NCBI GenBank assembly: GCA_031271965.1
Contig: JAISUS010000008.1
Location: forward strand, 62,001-126,000
DNA: 64,000 nt
Reading direction: 5' to 3'
Source: Prevotella sp.
GTDB taxonomy: Bacteria > Bacteroidota > Bacteroidia > Bacteroidales > Dysgonomonadaceae
Position 1 is the stretch's first letter. Each line of letters begins with the position of its first letter. Below the pieces are notes generated by a model. It had not been told where the DNA came from. It saw only the letters and a list, made by a program, of their open reading frames with translations, and made no database searches. Below, one piece after another: positions 16,722 through 25,725 of the stretch. A program made the translations under genes and the position numbers.

Positions 16722-17351
16722 ATGTTCGATAAAGAGTTATTAGAAGCGATTGCCCATAAGAATGTGAAAGCTTATAATGAATTTTATAATCGATACTCAC
16801 ATTGGCTATATGAATGGGCATTGAGTAGAATCGGCGATGAGGCGATAGTGGATGATGTATCTCAAAATTTCTGGATATTAATATGGGAAGAGCCCCAAAT
16901 AGTAAAACTCGACGAAAATGCTTCTGCCAAAAGATTCCTACTCCATCTATTCAATCTTCGAATGATCGACTATTTAAGAGCAGCTTCAACACGTTTACTA
17001 TCTTTTAAAGACAGACAGCCTATAACCGAAATATCCGAGAGATTTTCTTACACACATGTATCTGAGGATTTTGAGTTGACAGAGTTTTATCAGATAATCA
17101 ATTCGATAATAGAAGACTTGCCCGAAACCCTTCAAAAAGTATTTACACTATTATATAAAGAAGAATTATCTATCAAGGAAACAGCAGAAAAGCTGAACAT
17201 CAATGAAAAAACAGTAAGCTATAAGTCGAAAAAGGCAATAACTTTCATTCAAGAAAAATTTGAAGCATTGCAATCAGATGATAAGAAAGCTCTCAATCAG
17301 ATAGACTCATTAACTTTTTTATGGATAGCTACAATGGTATTATTTAGGTAA
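16722..17351 (+). CDS. ECF-type RNA polymerase sigma factor
   Basis: The 209-aa protein has a sigma-2 region (AYNEFYNRYSHWLYEWALSRIGDEAIVDDVSQNFWILIWEEP, residues about 17-60) and a sigma-4 helix-turn-helix (LPETLQKVFTLLYKEELSIKETAEKLNINEKTVSYKSKKAI, about 132-172). It is a Bacteroidota ECF sigma factor of the kind paired with FecR and STN-SusC proteins. It is transcribed divergently from the fecR-susC-susD-phosphoesterase operon and should activate it when SusC is occupied. The C-terminal tail ends in a hydrophobic stretch (LTFLWIATMVLF) after the HTH, which is longer than the minimal family length. Confidence 0.93.
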   Translation: MFDKELLEAIAHKNVKAYNEFYNRYSHWLYEWALSRIGDEAIVDDVSQNFWILIWEEPQIVKLDENASAKRFLLHLFNLRMIDYLRAASTRLLSFKDRQPITEISERFSYTHVSEDFELTEFYQIINSIIEDLPETLQKVFTLLYKEELSIKETAEKLNINEKTVSYKSKKAITFIQEKFEALQSDDKKALNQIDSLTFLWIATMVLFR

Positions 17352-17397
17352 ATGGTAATAAGCAAAAGATTTGCTAAAATAGGAACATTACTTTTAT

Positions 17398-17438
17398 GGA
17401 GGTAATCAGCTAGGGATTAGCCAACTACCTCCTTTTTT
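17398..17438 (+). terminator. Terminator of the sigma-factor gene
   Basis: GGAGGTA (17398-17404) pairs with TACCTCC (17426-17432) around an internal CTA/TAG pairing and is followed by TTTTTT. It lies 46 bases past the sigma-gene stop. Confidence 0.8.
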
Positions 17439-17483
17439 ATATCATAAAGCACTAAAGAGGATCTTTTCGAACCATTACAAAAC

Positions 17484-17516
17484 AAAAAAGGCTTGTTGTC
17501 ACAACAAACCTTTTTC
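17484..17516 (-). terminator. Terminator of the xylose operon
   Basis: AAAAAAGG-TTGTTG and CAACAA-CCTTTTT arms around a short loop (17484-17515), with A-runs and T-runs on both sides, so it can work in either direction. It lies 43 bases past the xylE stop. Confidence 0.75.
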
Positions 17517-17558
17517 TTACTATAGTTCTTTGTACATTTCTAATGGACTAATAATTTT

Positions 17559-19115
17559 TTATTTTTTCCAAAGGTTTTCCATATCTTCTAAAGTTTTTCC
17601 TTTAGTTTCCGGCAAACGTTTCCAAACAAACAGTGCTGCTAAAACGGATAGTATACCATAGATCCAATAAGAGAATCCATGATTGAAAGTATTTACCAGC
17701 GTTTCATTTTTATCCATAATAGGGAATGTCCATGAAATCAAGAAATTAGAAACCCACTGTGCAGCTACGGCTATGGACATCACACTAGAGCGAACCGAGT
17801 TAGGGAATATTTCGGACAACATAACCCAGCAAACGGGTCCCCACGACATGGCAAAACCGGCTGTATACGTCAACATGAAAATAAGCTTCAGACTACCAGG
17901 CAATCCTTGAGAAAAAGAGGTTCCCAACCCCAACATGGAGACAGCCATAACTAAAGCTCCGGTGATCAACAATGGCTTACGTCCGAATTTATCGACAGTC
18001 ATAATCGCCAAAACTGTAAATGACAAGTTTATGATTCCTACTATAATCGTTTGCAAAAGAGCTGAATCGGTACCCGACCCCATACTTTTGAATATCTCGG
18101 GAGCATAGTACAACACAACATTAATACCTACAAACTGCTGGAATGCAGACAGTAACACACCTGTTATTATAATAGCAAAACCATAAGATTTGATTGGCAA
18201 ATACAATGCTATAATAAAGCTTGCTATCATTGATATTTCTAATGCGCTCGAAATGCCAATTAGAGAAAGGGATATTATACCTACAACAAACAGTATAAGC
18301 CAAGTCATCATAAAACGATAATATGGTTTCAATGAAATATTATCTTCTTTATCAAAACTTTGTTGTATCTCCAATACTTCTTGTCTAGCCATTACACTGC
18401 CCACAAGCTTGGTAAGGATACCTTCGGCTTTTTGCGTATGGCCTTTCATTACGAGCCACCTTGGAGTTTCGGGTGCAATAAACAACAATAAGAAAAATAT
18501 AGAGGAAGGAATAGCCAAAGATGCAAACATCCATCTCCAACCTGTTGTATGTAACCACTCCGTATCACCTTGTTTTGCTATAAAGTAGTTTACGAAATAT
18601 ACAACGAGCATACCAAATATAATAGCAAACTGATTTAAGCCTACAAGGCTCCCCCGCTTGTTAGGAGGGGCAATTTCTGCAATATACATAGGAGAAACCA
18701 TCGACGCTACACCAACACCTATACCTCCGATTATGCGATAGAATACAAAATGGTATACAAAAGAATGATCGCCATCGGCAGGCATGCGGAATCCCATTTC
18801 GGGCCAGGCAGACCCAATGGCAGCCAGTAAAAATAAGATAGCAGCAACAAATAAAGCTTTCTTTCGTCCAAAGGTCTGACTTAACCAACCGGCTACTGCC
18901 GCACCTAATATACAGCCAATTAACGCACTACTTATCACAAAGCCCTCCATGGCATTCGCTTCATTCAGCGACAACCCCATCGGTTCGATAAAGAAATGCC
19001 GCAAAGATTCTACTGTACCGGATATAACGGCTGTGTCGTATCCGAACAACAAGCCTCCGAGAGTAGCTATTAGAGTCAGCTTAAGTATATAGAATTTATT
19101 TACTTCGTTCTTCAT
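17559..19115 (-). CDS. xylE: Sugar:H+ symporter (XylE-like)
   Basis: This is a 518-aa MFS sugar porter with about 12 membrane helices. Signature motifs are GGLLFGYDTAVISG near the N-terminus, FGRKKAL after helix 2, PETPRWLVMKGH, GINVVLYYAPEIFK, KFGRKPLL, WVMLSEIFPNSVRS and the terminal PETKGKTLEDMENLWKK. It should import xylose across the inner membrane by proton symport. It is the last gene of the xylR-xylB-xylA-xylE operon, separated from xylA by 90 bases that include a nested hairpin. The equivalent gene order is well known in Bacteroides, where the transporter is also called xylT. Confidence 0.93.
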   Translation of the reverse strand: MKNEVNKFYILKLTLIATLGGLLFGYDTAVISGTVESLRHFFIEPMGLSLNEANAMEGFVISSALIGCILGAAVAGWLSQTFGRKKALFVAAILFLLAAIGSAWPEMGFRMPADGDHSFVYHFVFYRIIGGIGVGVASMVSPMYIAEIAPPNKRGSLVGLNQFAIIFGMLVVYFVNYFIAKQGDTEWLHTTGWRWMFASLAIPSSIFFLLLFIAPETPRWLVMKGHTQKAEGILTKLVGSVMARQEVLEIQQSFDKEDNISLKPYYRFMMTWLILFVVGIISLSLIGISSALEISMIASFIIALYLPIKSYGFAIIITGVLLSAFQQFVGINVVLYYAPEIFKSMGSGTDSALLQTIIVGIINLSFTVLAIMTVDKFGRKPLLITGALVMAVSMLGLGTSFSQGLPGSLKLIFMLTYTAGFAMSWGPVCWVMLSEIFPNSVRSSVMSIAVAAQWVSNFLISWTFPIMDKNETLVNTFNHGFSYWIYGILSVLAALFVWKRLPETKGKTLEDMENLWKK

Positions 19116-19133
19116 TGGTATGGATTTTAAACC

Positions 19134-19169
19134 TCATCCGACCTTCCTCGAAGGAAGGCCTAAGGATGA
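19134..19169 (-). other. Nested hairpin between xylA and xylE
   Basis: CCTTCC (19142-19147) pairs with GGAAGG (19153-19158), and outside it TCATCC (19134-19139) pairs with GGATGA (19164-19169). No T-run follows, so it looks like an mRNA-stabilising or processing element rather than a terminator, and could set different levels of xylA and xylE. Confidence 0.5.
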
Positions 19170-19205
19170 AGTTATTTATTTTGACTTTAAGGGGATTAAG
19201 GGAAA

Positions 19206-20534
19206 TTAGATATACATGTTTACAATAGCTTCGTAAAGCTCTTGCTTACCGCTGATCTGTTTAGGTTCACCTACTTTATGGGCAATTGTACGTAAATCCT
19301 CCAGAGTCAATTTACCATCTTCGAATGCTTTTCCGTCACCTCCGTCAAATGAAGCATAACGTTCTGCACGCAACTTTTTATAATCAGACTTCTCTAGAAT
19401 ATCGGCAGCCACCAATAAACCACGTGCAAACACATCCATACCAGATACATGAGCAATAAATAGATCATCCATATCTGTAGAATTACGGCGAATCTTAGCA
19501 TCAAAGTTTATACCACCGTTACCAAGACCTCCATAAGGTAGCAATACCAACCATGCATTCGCAAAGTCATAAATATCAAGAGGGAATTGGTCTGTATCCC
19601 ATCCGTTTTGATAATCTCCACGATTGGCATCAATACTTCCAAGTAATCCGGCATCAGCAGCAACCTGCAATTCATGTTCGAATGTATGTCCAGCCAAAGT
19701 AGCATGATTCACCTCTATATTTACTTTAAAATCTTTATCCAGGCCATAGTGACGAAGGAATCCCATAACTGTTTCCGAATCAAAATCATACTGATGTTTT
19801 GTTGGTTCCATAGGTTTAGGCTCAATAAGGAATGTCCCTGTAAATCCATTTTTACGTGCATAGTCACGAGCCATTGTCAACATCTGTGCCAGATGATCTT
19901 TTTCACGTTTCATGTCTGTATTCAACAAACTCATATAACCTTCGCGGCCACCCCAGAATACATAATTAGATCCACCCAGTGCAATGGTAGCATCAATAGC
20001 ATTTTTGATTTGAGTTCCTGCCGATGCCACAACATTAAAGTCCGGATTTGTAGCAGCACCATTCATATATCTTTCGTGGCTAAATACATTGGCTGTGCCC
20101 CAAAGAAGTTTAACACCGGAAGCAGCTTGTTTTTCCTTCGCAAAATCAACTATTGTTTGGAGATTTTTTTCATATTCTGTCCAAGAATTGCCTGCATCGA
20201 CCAAGTCTACATCGTGGAAACAGTAGTAATTGATGCCCATCTTTGTCATAAACTCAAATGCTGCATCCATCTTATATTTAGCCTGACTGATAGCATCATT
20301 GCCAATATTCCATGGATGATGGATTGTAGCTCCACCAAACGGGTCACCACCATTAGCACACAATGTATGCCAGTATGCCATAGCAAAGCGGGTCCAGTCT
20401 TTCATCGACTTGCCCATAACTACCCTATTTTCGTCATAGAAGCGATATGCTAAAGGGTTTTTACTTTCTTTTCCTTCAAACTTAATCTTTCCAATGCCAG
20501 GGAAGAATTCTTTTGTTCCTTTTAAAATTTCCAT
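19206..20534 (-). CDS. xylA: Xylose isomerase
   Basis: The 442-aa enzyme converts D-xylose to D-xylulose in the cytoplasm. It has the family II xylose isomerase layout: YFYDENRVV-like N-terminal region, [14 protein letters not shown] at 55-68, catalytic FHDVDLVD with His107, WGGREGY at 194-200, [16 protein letters not shown] with metal ligand Glu238 and Lys240, [12 protein letters not shown] at 272-283 and DANRGD at 302-307. Length and motifs are complete, so it should be active. It lies 31 bases after xylB. Bacteroidota xylose isomerases of this group are known to function well in heterologous hosts, but that is general knowledge, not evidence here. Confidence 0.97.
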   Translation of the reverse strand: MEILKGTKEFFPGIGKIKFEGKESKNPLAYRFYDENRVVMGKSMKDWTRFAMAYWHTLCANGGDPFGGATIHHPWNIGNDAISQAKYKMDAAFEFMTKMGINYYCFHDVDLVDAGNSWTEYEKNLQTIVDFAKEKQAASGVKLLWGTANVFSHERYMNGAATNPDFNVVASAGTQIKNAIDATIALGGSNYVFWGGREGYMSLLNTDMKREKDHLAQMLTMARDYARKNGFTGTFLIEPKPMEPTKHQYDFDSETVMGFLRHYGLDKDFKVNIEVNHATLAGHTFEHELQVAADAGLLGSIDANRGDYQNGWDTDQFPLDIYDFANAWLVLLPYGGLGNGGINFDAKIRRNSTDMDDLFIAHVSGMDVFARGLLVAADILEKSDYKKLRAERYASFDGGDGKAFEDGKLTLEDLRTIAHKVGEPKQISGKQELYEAIVNMYI

Positions 20535-20565
20535 GATTGATGTTTTATTAAATAATGAATATTTT

Positions 20566-22047
20566 TTAACCTTTAACTACCAGACCGCGCCAACGCAAAT
20601 ATGCCTCACGGTACTGGTCTTTTTTATTTCGTTCCGGTTCAATAACAGCTAACATTTCCAATGAAGAGAAGGCTTCCTGAGGGGTGGCATATAAGCCGAT
20701 GCCTATACCCGCACCCTTTGCGGCACCTGCGGCACCATCTGTATTATACAATTCGATAGTCACATCACTTACGCTGGATAGCGTTTGTGAGAAGATCGGA
20801 CTCAGAAACATATTAGCATATCCGGCTTTCACGGTAGATATGTTCATACCCATTTCGCGCATTATCTCCATTCCATATTCGTAGGAGAAAACGATTCCTT
20901 CCTGAGCGGCACGAAGAATATCTTTTTTGTCGTGGATATTGAAGTTAAGTCCGTGTATCGAGCAGTTTATATCTTTATTTTCCAGTACGCGCTCTGCCCC
21001 ATTTCCGAATGGGACAATACTGATACCTTGCGCCCCGATTGGCGACTGAGCAGCCAAATCATTCATATCGCCATAAGAAAGGCCTTCCAGTGCCAGATTG
21101 CGTTTAAGCCAAGAGTTGAGAATCCCTGTTCCATTGATACAAAGCAAAACACCCAGGCGTATCTGTTCGGGAGTATAATTCACATGAGCGAAGGTATTCA
21201 CACGGGAAAGCTTATCATAGTTAAGTTGATCCAACACCCCATATACAACACCCGAAGTCCCAGCTGTAGAAGCGATTTCACCCGGTTCAAACACGTTCAG
21301 AGAAAGAGCATTATTCGGCTGATCGCCCGCACGGTAAGAAACAGGAGTTCCTTCTTTCAGTCCCAATTCTTTTGCAGCTTCCGACGAAACATAGCCCTGA
21401 ATACCAAATATAGGTTTGATTTCAGGGAAAAAGCTTTTAGGTATTCCATAATAATTCAAAACATCTTCTGACAATGTATTCGTCTTAAAATCCCAGAACA
21501 TACCTTCTGACATGCCTTCTATCGTGACTACAATATCGCCAGTCAACTTCATTCCAACATAATCGCCCGGTAACATCAGCTTATCTATCTTTTCATAGAT
21601 ATGCGGTTCGTTTTCCTTTACCCAAGCCAACTTCGATGCAGTAAAATTCCCCGGGGAATTAAGCAAATGGCTCAGGCATTTTTCTTCACCAATGGCTTTG
21701 AAAGCTTTTTCTCCATAAGGAACAGCACGGCTGTCGCACCAGATAATGGAAGGGCGAAGCACGTTCTTATCTTTGTCTACAAGAACTAGTCCGTGCATCT
21801 GCCATGTAATACCTACCGCCTGTATATCTTCGCCTTTAGCTCCGGCTTTCTGCATCACCGACTGATGAGCCAGTTTCAGATTTATCCACCAATCAGCGGG
21901 GTCTTGTTCTGCCCAACCTGACTTAACGGCAATGATCTTCATTTCTTCTTTCGGAAAAAAATCAGAAGCTACGATTTTTCCGGTATCGGCATTTACCAGA
22001 CAAGCCTTCACTGACGAACTACCTATGTCATATCCTAATAAATACAT
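20566..22047 (-). CDS. xylB: Xylulokinase
   Basis: The 493-aa FGGY-family kinase phosphorylates D-xylulose with ATP. Visible features are the N-terminal phosphate motif [38 protein letters not shown], the glycine-rich GTSGVVYGV region, [23 protein letters not shown] and the C-terminal [18 protein letters not shown]. It is complete and lies between the regulator gene (39-base gap) and xylA (31-base gap), as in Bacteroides xylose operons. The product, xylulose 5-phosphate, enters the pentose phosphate pathway. Confidence 0.95.
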   Translation of the reverse strand: MYLLGYDIGSSSVKACLVNADTGKIVASDFFPKEEMKIIAVKSGWAEQDPADWWINLKLAHQSVMQKAGAKGEDIQAVGITWQMHGLVLVDKDKNVLRPSIIWCDSRAVPYGEKAFKAIGEEKCLSHLLNSPGNFTASKLAWVKENEPHIYEKIDKLMLPGDYVGMKLTGDIVVTIEGMSEGMFWDFKTNTLSEDVLNYYGIPKSFFPEIKPIFGIQGYVSSEAAKELGLKEGTPVSYRAGDQPNNALSLNVFEPGEIASTAGTSGVVYGVLDQLNYDKLSRVNTFAHVNYTPEQIRLGVLLCINGTGILNSWLKRNLALEGLSYGDMNDLAAQSPIGAQGISIVPFGNGAERVLENKDINCSIHGLNFNIHDKKDILRAAQEGIVFSYEYGMEIMREMGMNISTVKAGYANMFLSPIFSQTLSSVSDVTIELYNTDGAAGAAKGAGIGIGLYATPQEAFSSLEMLAVIEPERNKKDQYREAYLRWRGLVVKG

Positions 22048-22086
22048 AATAGCTTTGTGTTTTTTTATAATTGATTTCTTTACAGA

Positions 22087-22803
22087 TTAAATACTGGTTT
22101 TTAACTTGTTATACGATTTCTTATCAAACCTGAAATAACGGGCAGCCCTATGCGATACATCCTTTTGCCTTTCGTCGAGAGGAATAACATAGCTCATAGC
22201 CGCTACTTTTTTATGAAAATTACGTATATCTATTTTCTTATTATATATTGCCTCGTACAATTTATGCAATTGGCTTATGGTAAACTTTTGAGGCAATAAT
22301 TCGAAAACGATAGACGGATTATATTCTATCCATCGGCGAATTTCGACCAACGACTCCTTTACAATCTGATTGTGGTCGAACGGCATTTGCGGAATATTAT
22401 CTATCCGACACCACTCTGTTTGCTTATACTTTGATACGTTATTTAGTTTCCTATCCACTTTGCAGAGCGCAAGATATGCAACAGTAATCAGCCTGTTAAT
22501 ATTTGGCTGATACTCAAAGTCCAGCCACTTCCTATCGTCAGGATTGCTTGCTCTGTCCGGCGATGCAAAACAGCGAAACTGCTTAAGAGACATTTTTTTT
22601 ATCCCTGTAAGTTCGAATAATACACGATTTGCAGCATCGTCAACGTCCTCTTCGTTATATATAAGACTTCCGGGAAGTTTCAGGTCTTTATTACCCTTTT
22701 TGTCTACATTACGTTGTACCAGCAGTATATTGAGATGGTCATTCTCGAAGCCAAATACAACACAATCAACAGAGACGTGGGTATGAATAAAACTGGTTTT
22801 CAT
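22087..22803 (-). CDS. xylR: Nudix-like transcriptional regulator of xylose use (NrtR family)
   Basis: The first 150 residues form a Nudix fold (VSVDCVVFGFENDHLNILLVQR, LKLPGSLI), but the Nudix box is broken: the REUxEExGU signature reads RVLFELTGI, so catalytic glutamates are missing and the domain should bind a ligand rather than hydrolyse it. The C-terminal 85 residues form the winged-helix DNA-binding domain typical of NrtR-family regulators (FTISQLHKLYEAIYNKKIDIRNFHKKV). Start: the frame extends to a TTG at 22815, but the ATG at 22803 (MKTSFIHTHVSVD) is preferred. It heads the xyl operon, and a palindrome overlapping its own promoter suggests autoregulation. The symbol follows the name used for the equivalent Bacteroides regulator. 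Confidence 0.88.
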   Translation of the reverse strand: MKTSFIHTHVSVDCVVFGFENDHLNILLVQRNVDKKGNKDLKLPGSLIYNEEDVDDAANRVLFELTGIKKMSLKQFRCFASPDRASNPDDRKWLDFEYQPNINRLITVAYLALCKVDRKLNNVSKYKQTEWCRIDNIPQMPFDHNQIVKESLVEIRRWIEYNPSIVFELLPQKFTISQLHKLYEAIYNKKIDIRNFHKKVAAMSYVIPLDERQKDVSHRAARYFRFDKKSYNKLKTSI

Positions 22804-22821
22804 GGTAAAAAACAATACTTA

Positions 22822-22836
22822 TTGTACTAAGTACAA
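22822..22836. promoter_or_regulatory. Palindromic operator of the xyl operon
   Basis: TTGTACTAAGTACAA is a perfect 15-bp palindrome (central A) 19 bases before the xylR ATG. Its right end overlaps the -7 box, so a bound regulator would block transcription. NrtR-family regulators bind palindromes of this type; assignment to XylR is inferred from position. Confidence 0.7.
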
Positions 22837-22863
22837 ATATATGGCTTCATTTTATAAAACAAA
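22834..22863 (-). promoter_or_regulatory. xyl operon promoter
   Basis: On the minus strand TTTG (22860-22863), an 18-base spacer and TATATTTG (22834-22841) match the Bacteroidota sigma-AB consensus. The predicted start lies a few bases downstream, giving a leader of roughly 25 bases. Confidence 0.65.
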
Positions 22864-23143
22864 CAAATAATAAAATTTATTTTAGTTAAATAATTGTATT
22901 ACAATATTTTAAATATCACCTCATATACAATAAGGGTAAGATATATATTCTATCTAAAACATTAATAAACTATTGCTATAAAAGGATTTCATCAAGAATA
23001 AAATTAACATATAATCATCAACAATGATATGTTAATTTCCACAATAAGATATGTGATAAAAAAATTATATTAAATTCTTATCTTTCTTATATATGGATGA
23101 TAGTTTCGACGATATACGAATTTTATGCAAAAACCCATAATAT
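22864..23143. other. AT-rich intergenic stretch
   Basis: About 280 bases of very AT-rich sequence between the xyl promoter and the terminator of the next operon. I see no open frame, RNA gene or repeat in it. Confidence 0.5.
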
Positions 23144-23184
23144 AAAAAGAAGAGGTGTGGTCTATTACCACATCTCTTCTTTTT
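23144..23184 (-). terminator. Terminator of the large 3-keto-glycoside PUL
   Basis: AAAAAGAAGAGGTGTGGT (23144-23161), loop CTATT, ACCACATCTCTTCTTTTT (23167-23184); 18-bp arms with one mismatch or wobble and A/T-runs on both sides. It lies 33 bases past the stop of the DUF4965 gene. Confidence 0.85.
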
Positions 23185-23216
23185 ATTACTCTTAAGTATG
23201 AGAAACCTAAAAAAAA

Positions 23217-25709
23217 TTATTTTTTACTCATTTTATCTCCCAACATTTTAATGTAGTATCCTCCGACAACCGACCGGGCCTGAAAGCCTCTTTGGTTCGG
23301 CTTGTCTGTCCATACCCAATCTGACATTGGCACACGATCTGTCGTTTCGTTCATGAATTTATAAACCGGAGATATAAACTGCCGGAAAATAGCAGGATCG
23401 TCTGACAAAGCAGCAGACCACATAATCCAGTCTGTTTTAGTATAGGTAGTACGATTGTCTAATGGCAATCCGTATTTGTTCTGCTTAGTCAGATAATAAG
23501 CAATCTCCTTTTCTCTAACTTCTTTAGGGAAGATATTAAATTTTAGCAATTTATCCCATATCAGATTATATTTTTGACTCCATGTCCCGGCTTTGTCAAA
23601 TGTCAAACGATAATGATTTCCGTCGTCGGCCATTTTCATCCACTCCTGAGCCATTTCCGTTGCCTTAGCTGTATATTTTCCAGCAATATCTTTCTTTCCC
23701 AGCTGGTCGGCTAGCCATCCGTAAGATGCCACACCCATAATAGCTTTAATCGAAAGATTTGCATTGTGTGCAAAGTGTCCGGCAAAATCGTCAGTACAAA
23801 GCTGATTCTCAGGATCAAGCCCATTTTCAGCCAGATAGTCGGCCCAGATAGTCAACACAGGCCAATGCTTTTCCGCATATTTAGTATTACCTTCCATCGC
23901 TGCAACGGCTGCTGTGACGGTGAGCATATTCCCTGCTTCTTCCACAGGCATATCATCACCATAAGTTTGTCCGTTGGCGATAGGATATGTACCTACATCA
24001 TGGGCAGGGAAAGGTTTTGCCCATTTTCCACTCTCGCTATAATAGAAAATGTGATTGAGCAAGCCTTTTGCCAATTCCGGATTATAATACAAAAATAATG
24101 GCGCCGATGGATAAGTAATGTCTACTGTTCCGATAGAGCCATTACTGAAGTTCTCTTTAGACAAAAACAATAAGTCACCATTAGGCGCTTCGACTAACTT
24201 ATGCGCTGATATTGCCTGACGATATGCTAATGCACACAGTTCAGCATACTCCTCACCTCCGGACTGCATAGCAGTCTTCATCAACTCAGCATCAAACTTA
24301 TAGCACTTTTGAAGTAGTTTATCGTACTCTTTATTGGCTTCAACAAACATTTGTTCTATTGTTTTATTCCCATCTCTGTTCCAATAAGGCTTCAAGTCCT
24401 CTCCAAAGTACTGTATAGAACGGATATCATCATAACCGATCATTATATAACCTGTCGCATCTTTCACTTTTCCTAAAGAATGAGCCATTGCCAGATTTGC
24501 ATTTTCTTTATGATTATTGTCACTCTTCAGATTTCCATTTTTTGCAAAATCACTTCTCGACAAAAACGGATCACCAATGCTATAAGTTGCATTATCTTGT
24601 CCCGAAACCATGTAGAAATAGCCCCAATCGATACGCACGTCATCGCCCTTTTTACCCAATATCTTTTGCCCGGTACTACCTGTTTTTAGGAATAGGAGAT
24701 TATCTTTCCTGAAGCTTTCACTTATCGAGGGTTGCAATGCTTTGTCCAAAGCCCAATTCGGCGCAGCCTCAAAATATACCTGTACATCGTGCTGCTTTCC
24801 ATCTGTAGCAGAAACATTATACGTAATATAATTGACAGGGCGTGATATTAAATCTAAGTTATCCATTAGCAAAGGTGCAGTGAAACTAAGCTTCAGTTCT
24901 ACTCCTCCACAATCAAATATATAATGGGTTTGTGTGGCTTGCACATCCGCCGATTTCTGGATTGCCTGATTAGCCAGCTGGAAAGAAACTTCTTTTTCAG
25001 TTACTAATCCAAAATCCAGCAAAGCATTTCCTCTACGATTGTAACAATAAGCAGCAATCAGGTTCTCCCCTTTTTTCAGAGTAGCCACAACCTCATCCGA
25101 AAGAAGCTGTAAAACATTCTTTTTGCAGGCATCTCCGGTATTCACAACCTCAATACCATTGATGTAAATGATTGCATCATCGTCGTGAGAATATTCAAGA
25201 TAAACTTTTTTACCTTTCATGTCGGAATCTAATACAACATTTCTTCTTACCCAGATATAATCGGTTCCCCACTGGGTTTTAGCCGTATGTTCGTTCTCCA
25301 TAGTACCAAAAGCACCTTTTCCCTCACTCCATGCAGAATCATTAAATCCGGGGTTCATCCAATCAGAAGCAGGTTTAGCCGTCACAAACTTCCCGGTCCA
25401 TTCGCCTCGCTCCGAATCAGGAACCAGAGTTACCTTCGGTATATCCTCAATGCCCATAAACCTATACACAGTATTGTCGACCCTTACGGCTCCTATAAGC
25501 GGGAAGTCTTTACCTGTCCAGTGTTTTACATTTCCATCGTACAAATTATCCGTTGCAGACCATCCACTCGTATAGGGATCGATCGTTATCAATGGATAGG
25601 CTGGGGCACGCAGATCATTTTTTATTATTTCATAACTTATCTTTTTACCTGTATTGCAACTAAGTAACAATGCAACAGCTAATAAGACAGGGTATATTAT
25701 TTTCTTCAT
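23217..25709 (-). CDS. GtaA-like glutaminase-family protein (DUF4964/5127/4965/1793)
   Basis: The lipoprotein signal ends in LLSC (Cys18). The 830-aa product has an N-terminal DUF4964-type segment (IIKNDLRAPAYPLITIDPYTSGWSATDNLYDGNVKHWTGKDFPL), an inserted jelly-roll-like module (about residues 110-230, with YIWVRRNVVLDSDMKGKKVYLEYSHDDDAIIYINGIEV), a DUF5127 region and a C-terminal alpha/alpha barrel with the YPSAPLFLYYNP, FPAHDVGTYPIANGQTYGDDMPVEEAGNML and DFAGHFAHNANLSIKAIMG motifs. The family is annotated as glutaminase from a fungal member, but in Bacteroidota it occurs in glycan operons and a glycosidase-type activity is as likely. It is the last gene of the operon running from the SusC at 36468. 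Confidence 0.85.
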   Translation of the reverse strand: MKKIIYPVLLAVALLLSCNTGKKISYEIIKNDLRAPAYPLITIDPYTSGWSATDNLYDGNVKHWTGKDFPLIGAVRVDNTVYRFMGIEDIPKVTLVPDSERGEWTGKFVTAKPASDWMNPGFNDSAWSEGKGAFGTMENEHTAKTQWGTDYIWVRRNVVLDSDMKGKKVYLEYSHDDDAIIYINGIEVVNTGDACKKNVLQLLSDEVVATLKKGENLIAAYCYNRRGNALLDFGLVTEKEVSFQLANQAIQKSADVQATQTHYIFDCGGVELKLSFTAPLLMDNLDLISRPVNYITYNVSATDGKQHDVQVYFEAAPNWALDKALQPSISESFRKDNLLFLKTGSTGQKILGKKGDDVRIDWGYFYMVSGQDNATYSIGDPFLSRSDFAKNGNLKSDNNHKENANLAMAHSLGKVKDATGYIMIGYDDIRSIQYFGEDLKPYWNRDGNKTIEQMFVEANKEYDKLLQKCYKFDAELMKTAMQSGGEEYAELCALAYRQAISAHKLVEAPNGDLLFLSKENFSNGSIGTVDITYPSAPLFLYYNPELAKGLLNHIFYYSESGKWAKPFPAHDVGTYPIANGQTYGDDMPVEEAGNMLTVTAAVAAMEGNTKYAEKHWPVLTIWADYLAENGLDPENQLCTDDFAGHFAHNANLSIKAIMGVASYGWLADQLGKKDIAGKYTAKATEMAQEWMKMADDGNHYRLTFDKAGTWSQKYNLIWDKLLKFNIFPKEVREKEIAYYLTKQNKYGLPLDNRTTYTKTDWIMWSAALSDDPAIFRQFISPVYKFMNETTDRVPMSDWVWTDKPNQRGFQARSVVGGYYIKMLGDKMSKK

Positions 25710-25725
25710 ACCTTCGCAACAATGA

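Noticed and set aside
19674-20453. 259-codon plus-strand frame
   Set aside because: It is the shadow of xylA on the opposite strand; the minus strand encodes a full set of xylose isomerase motifs.
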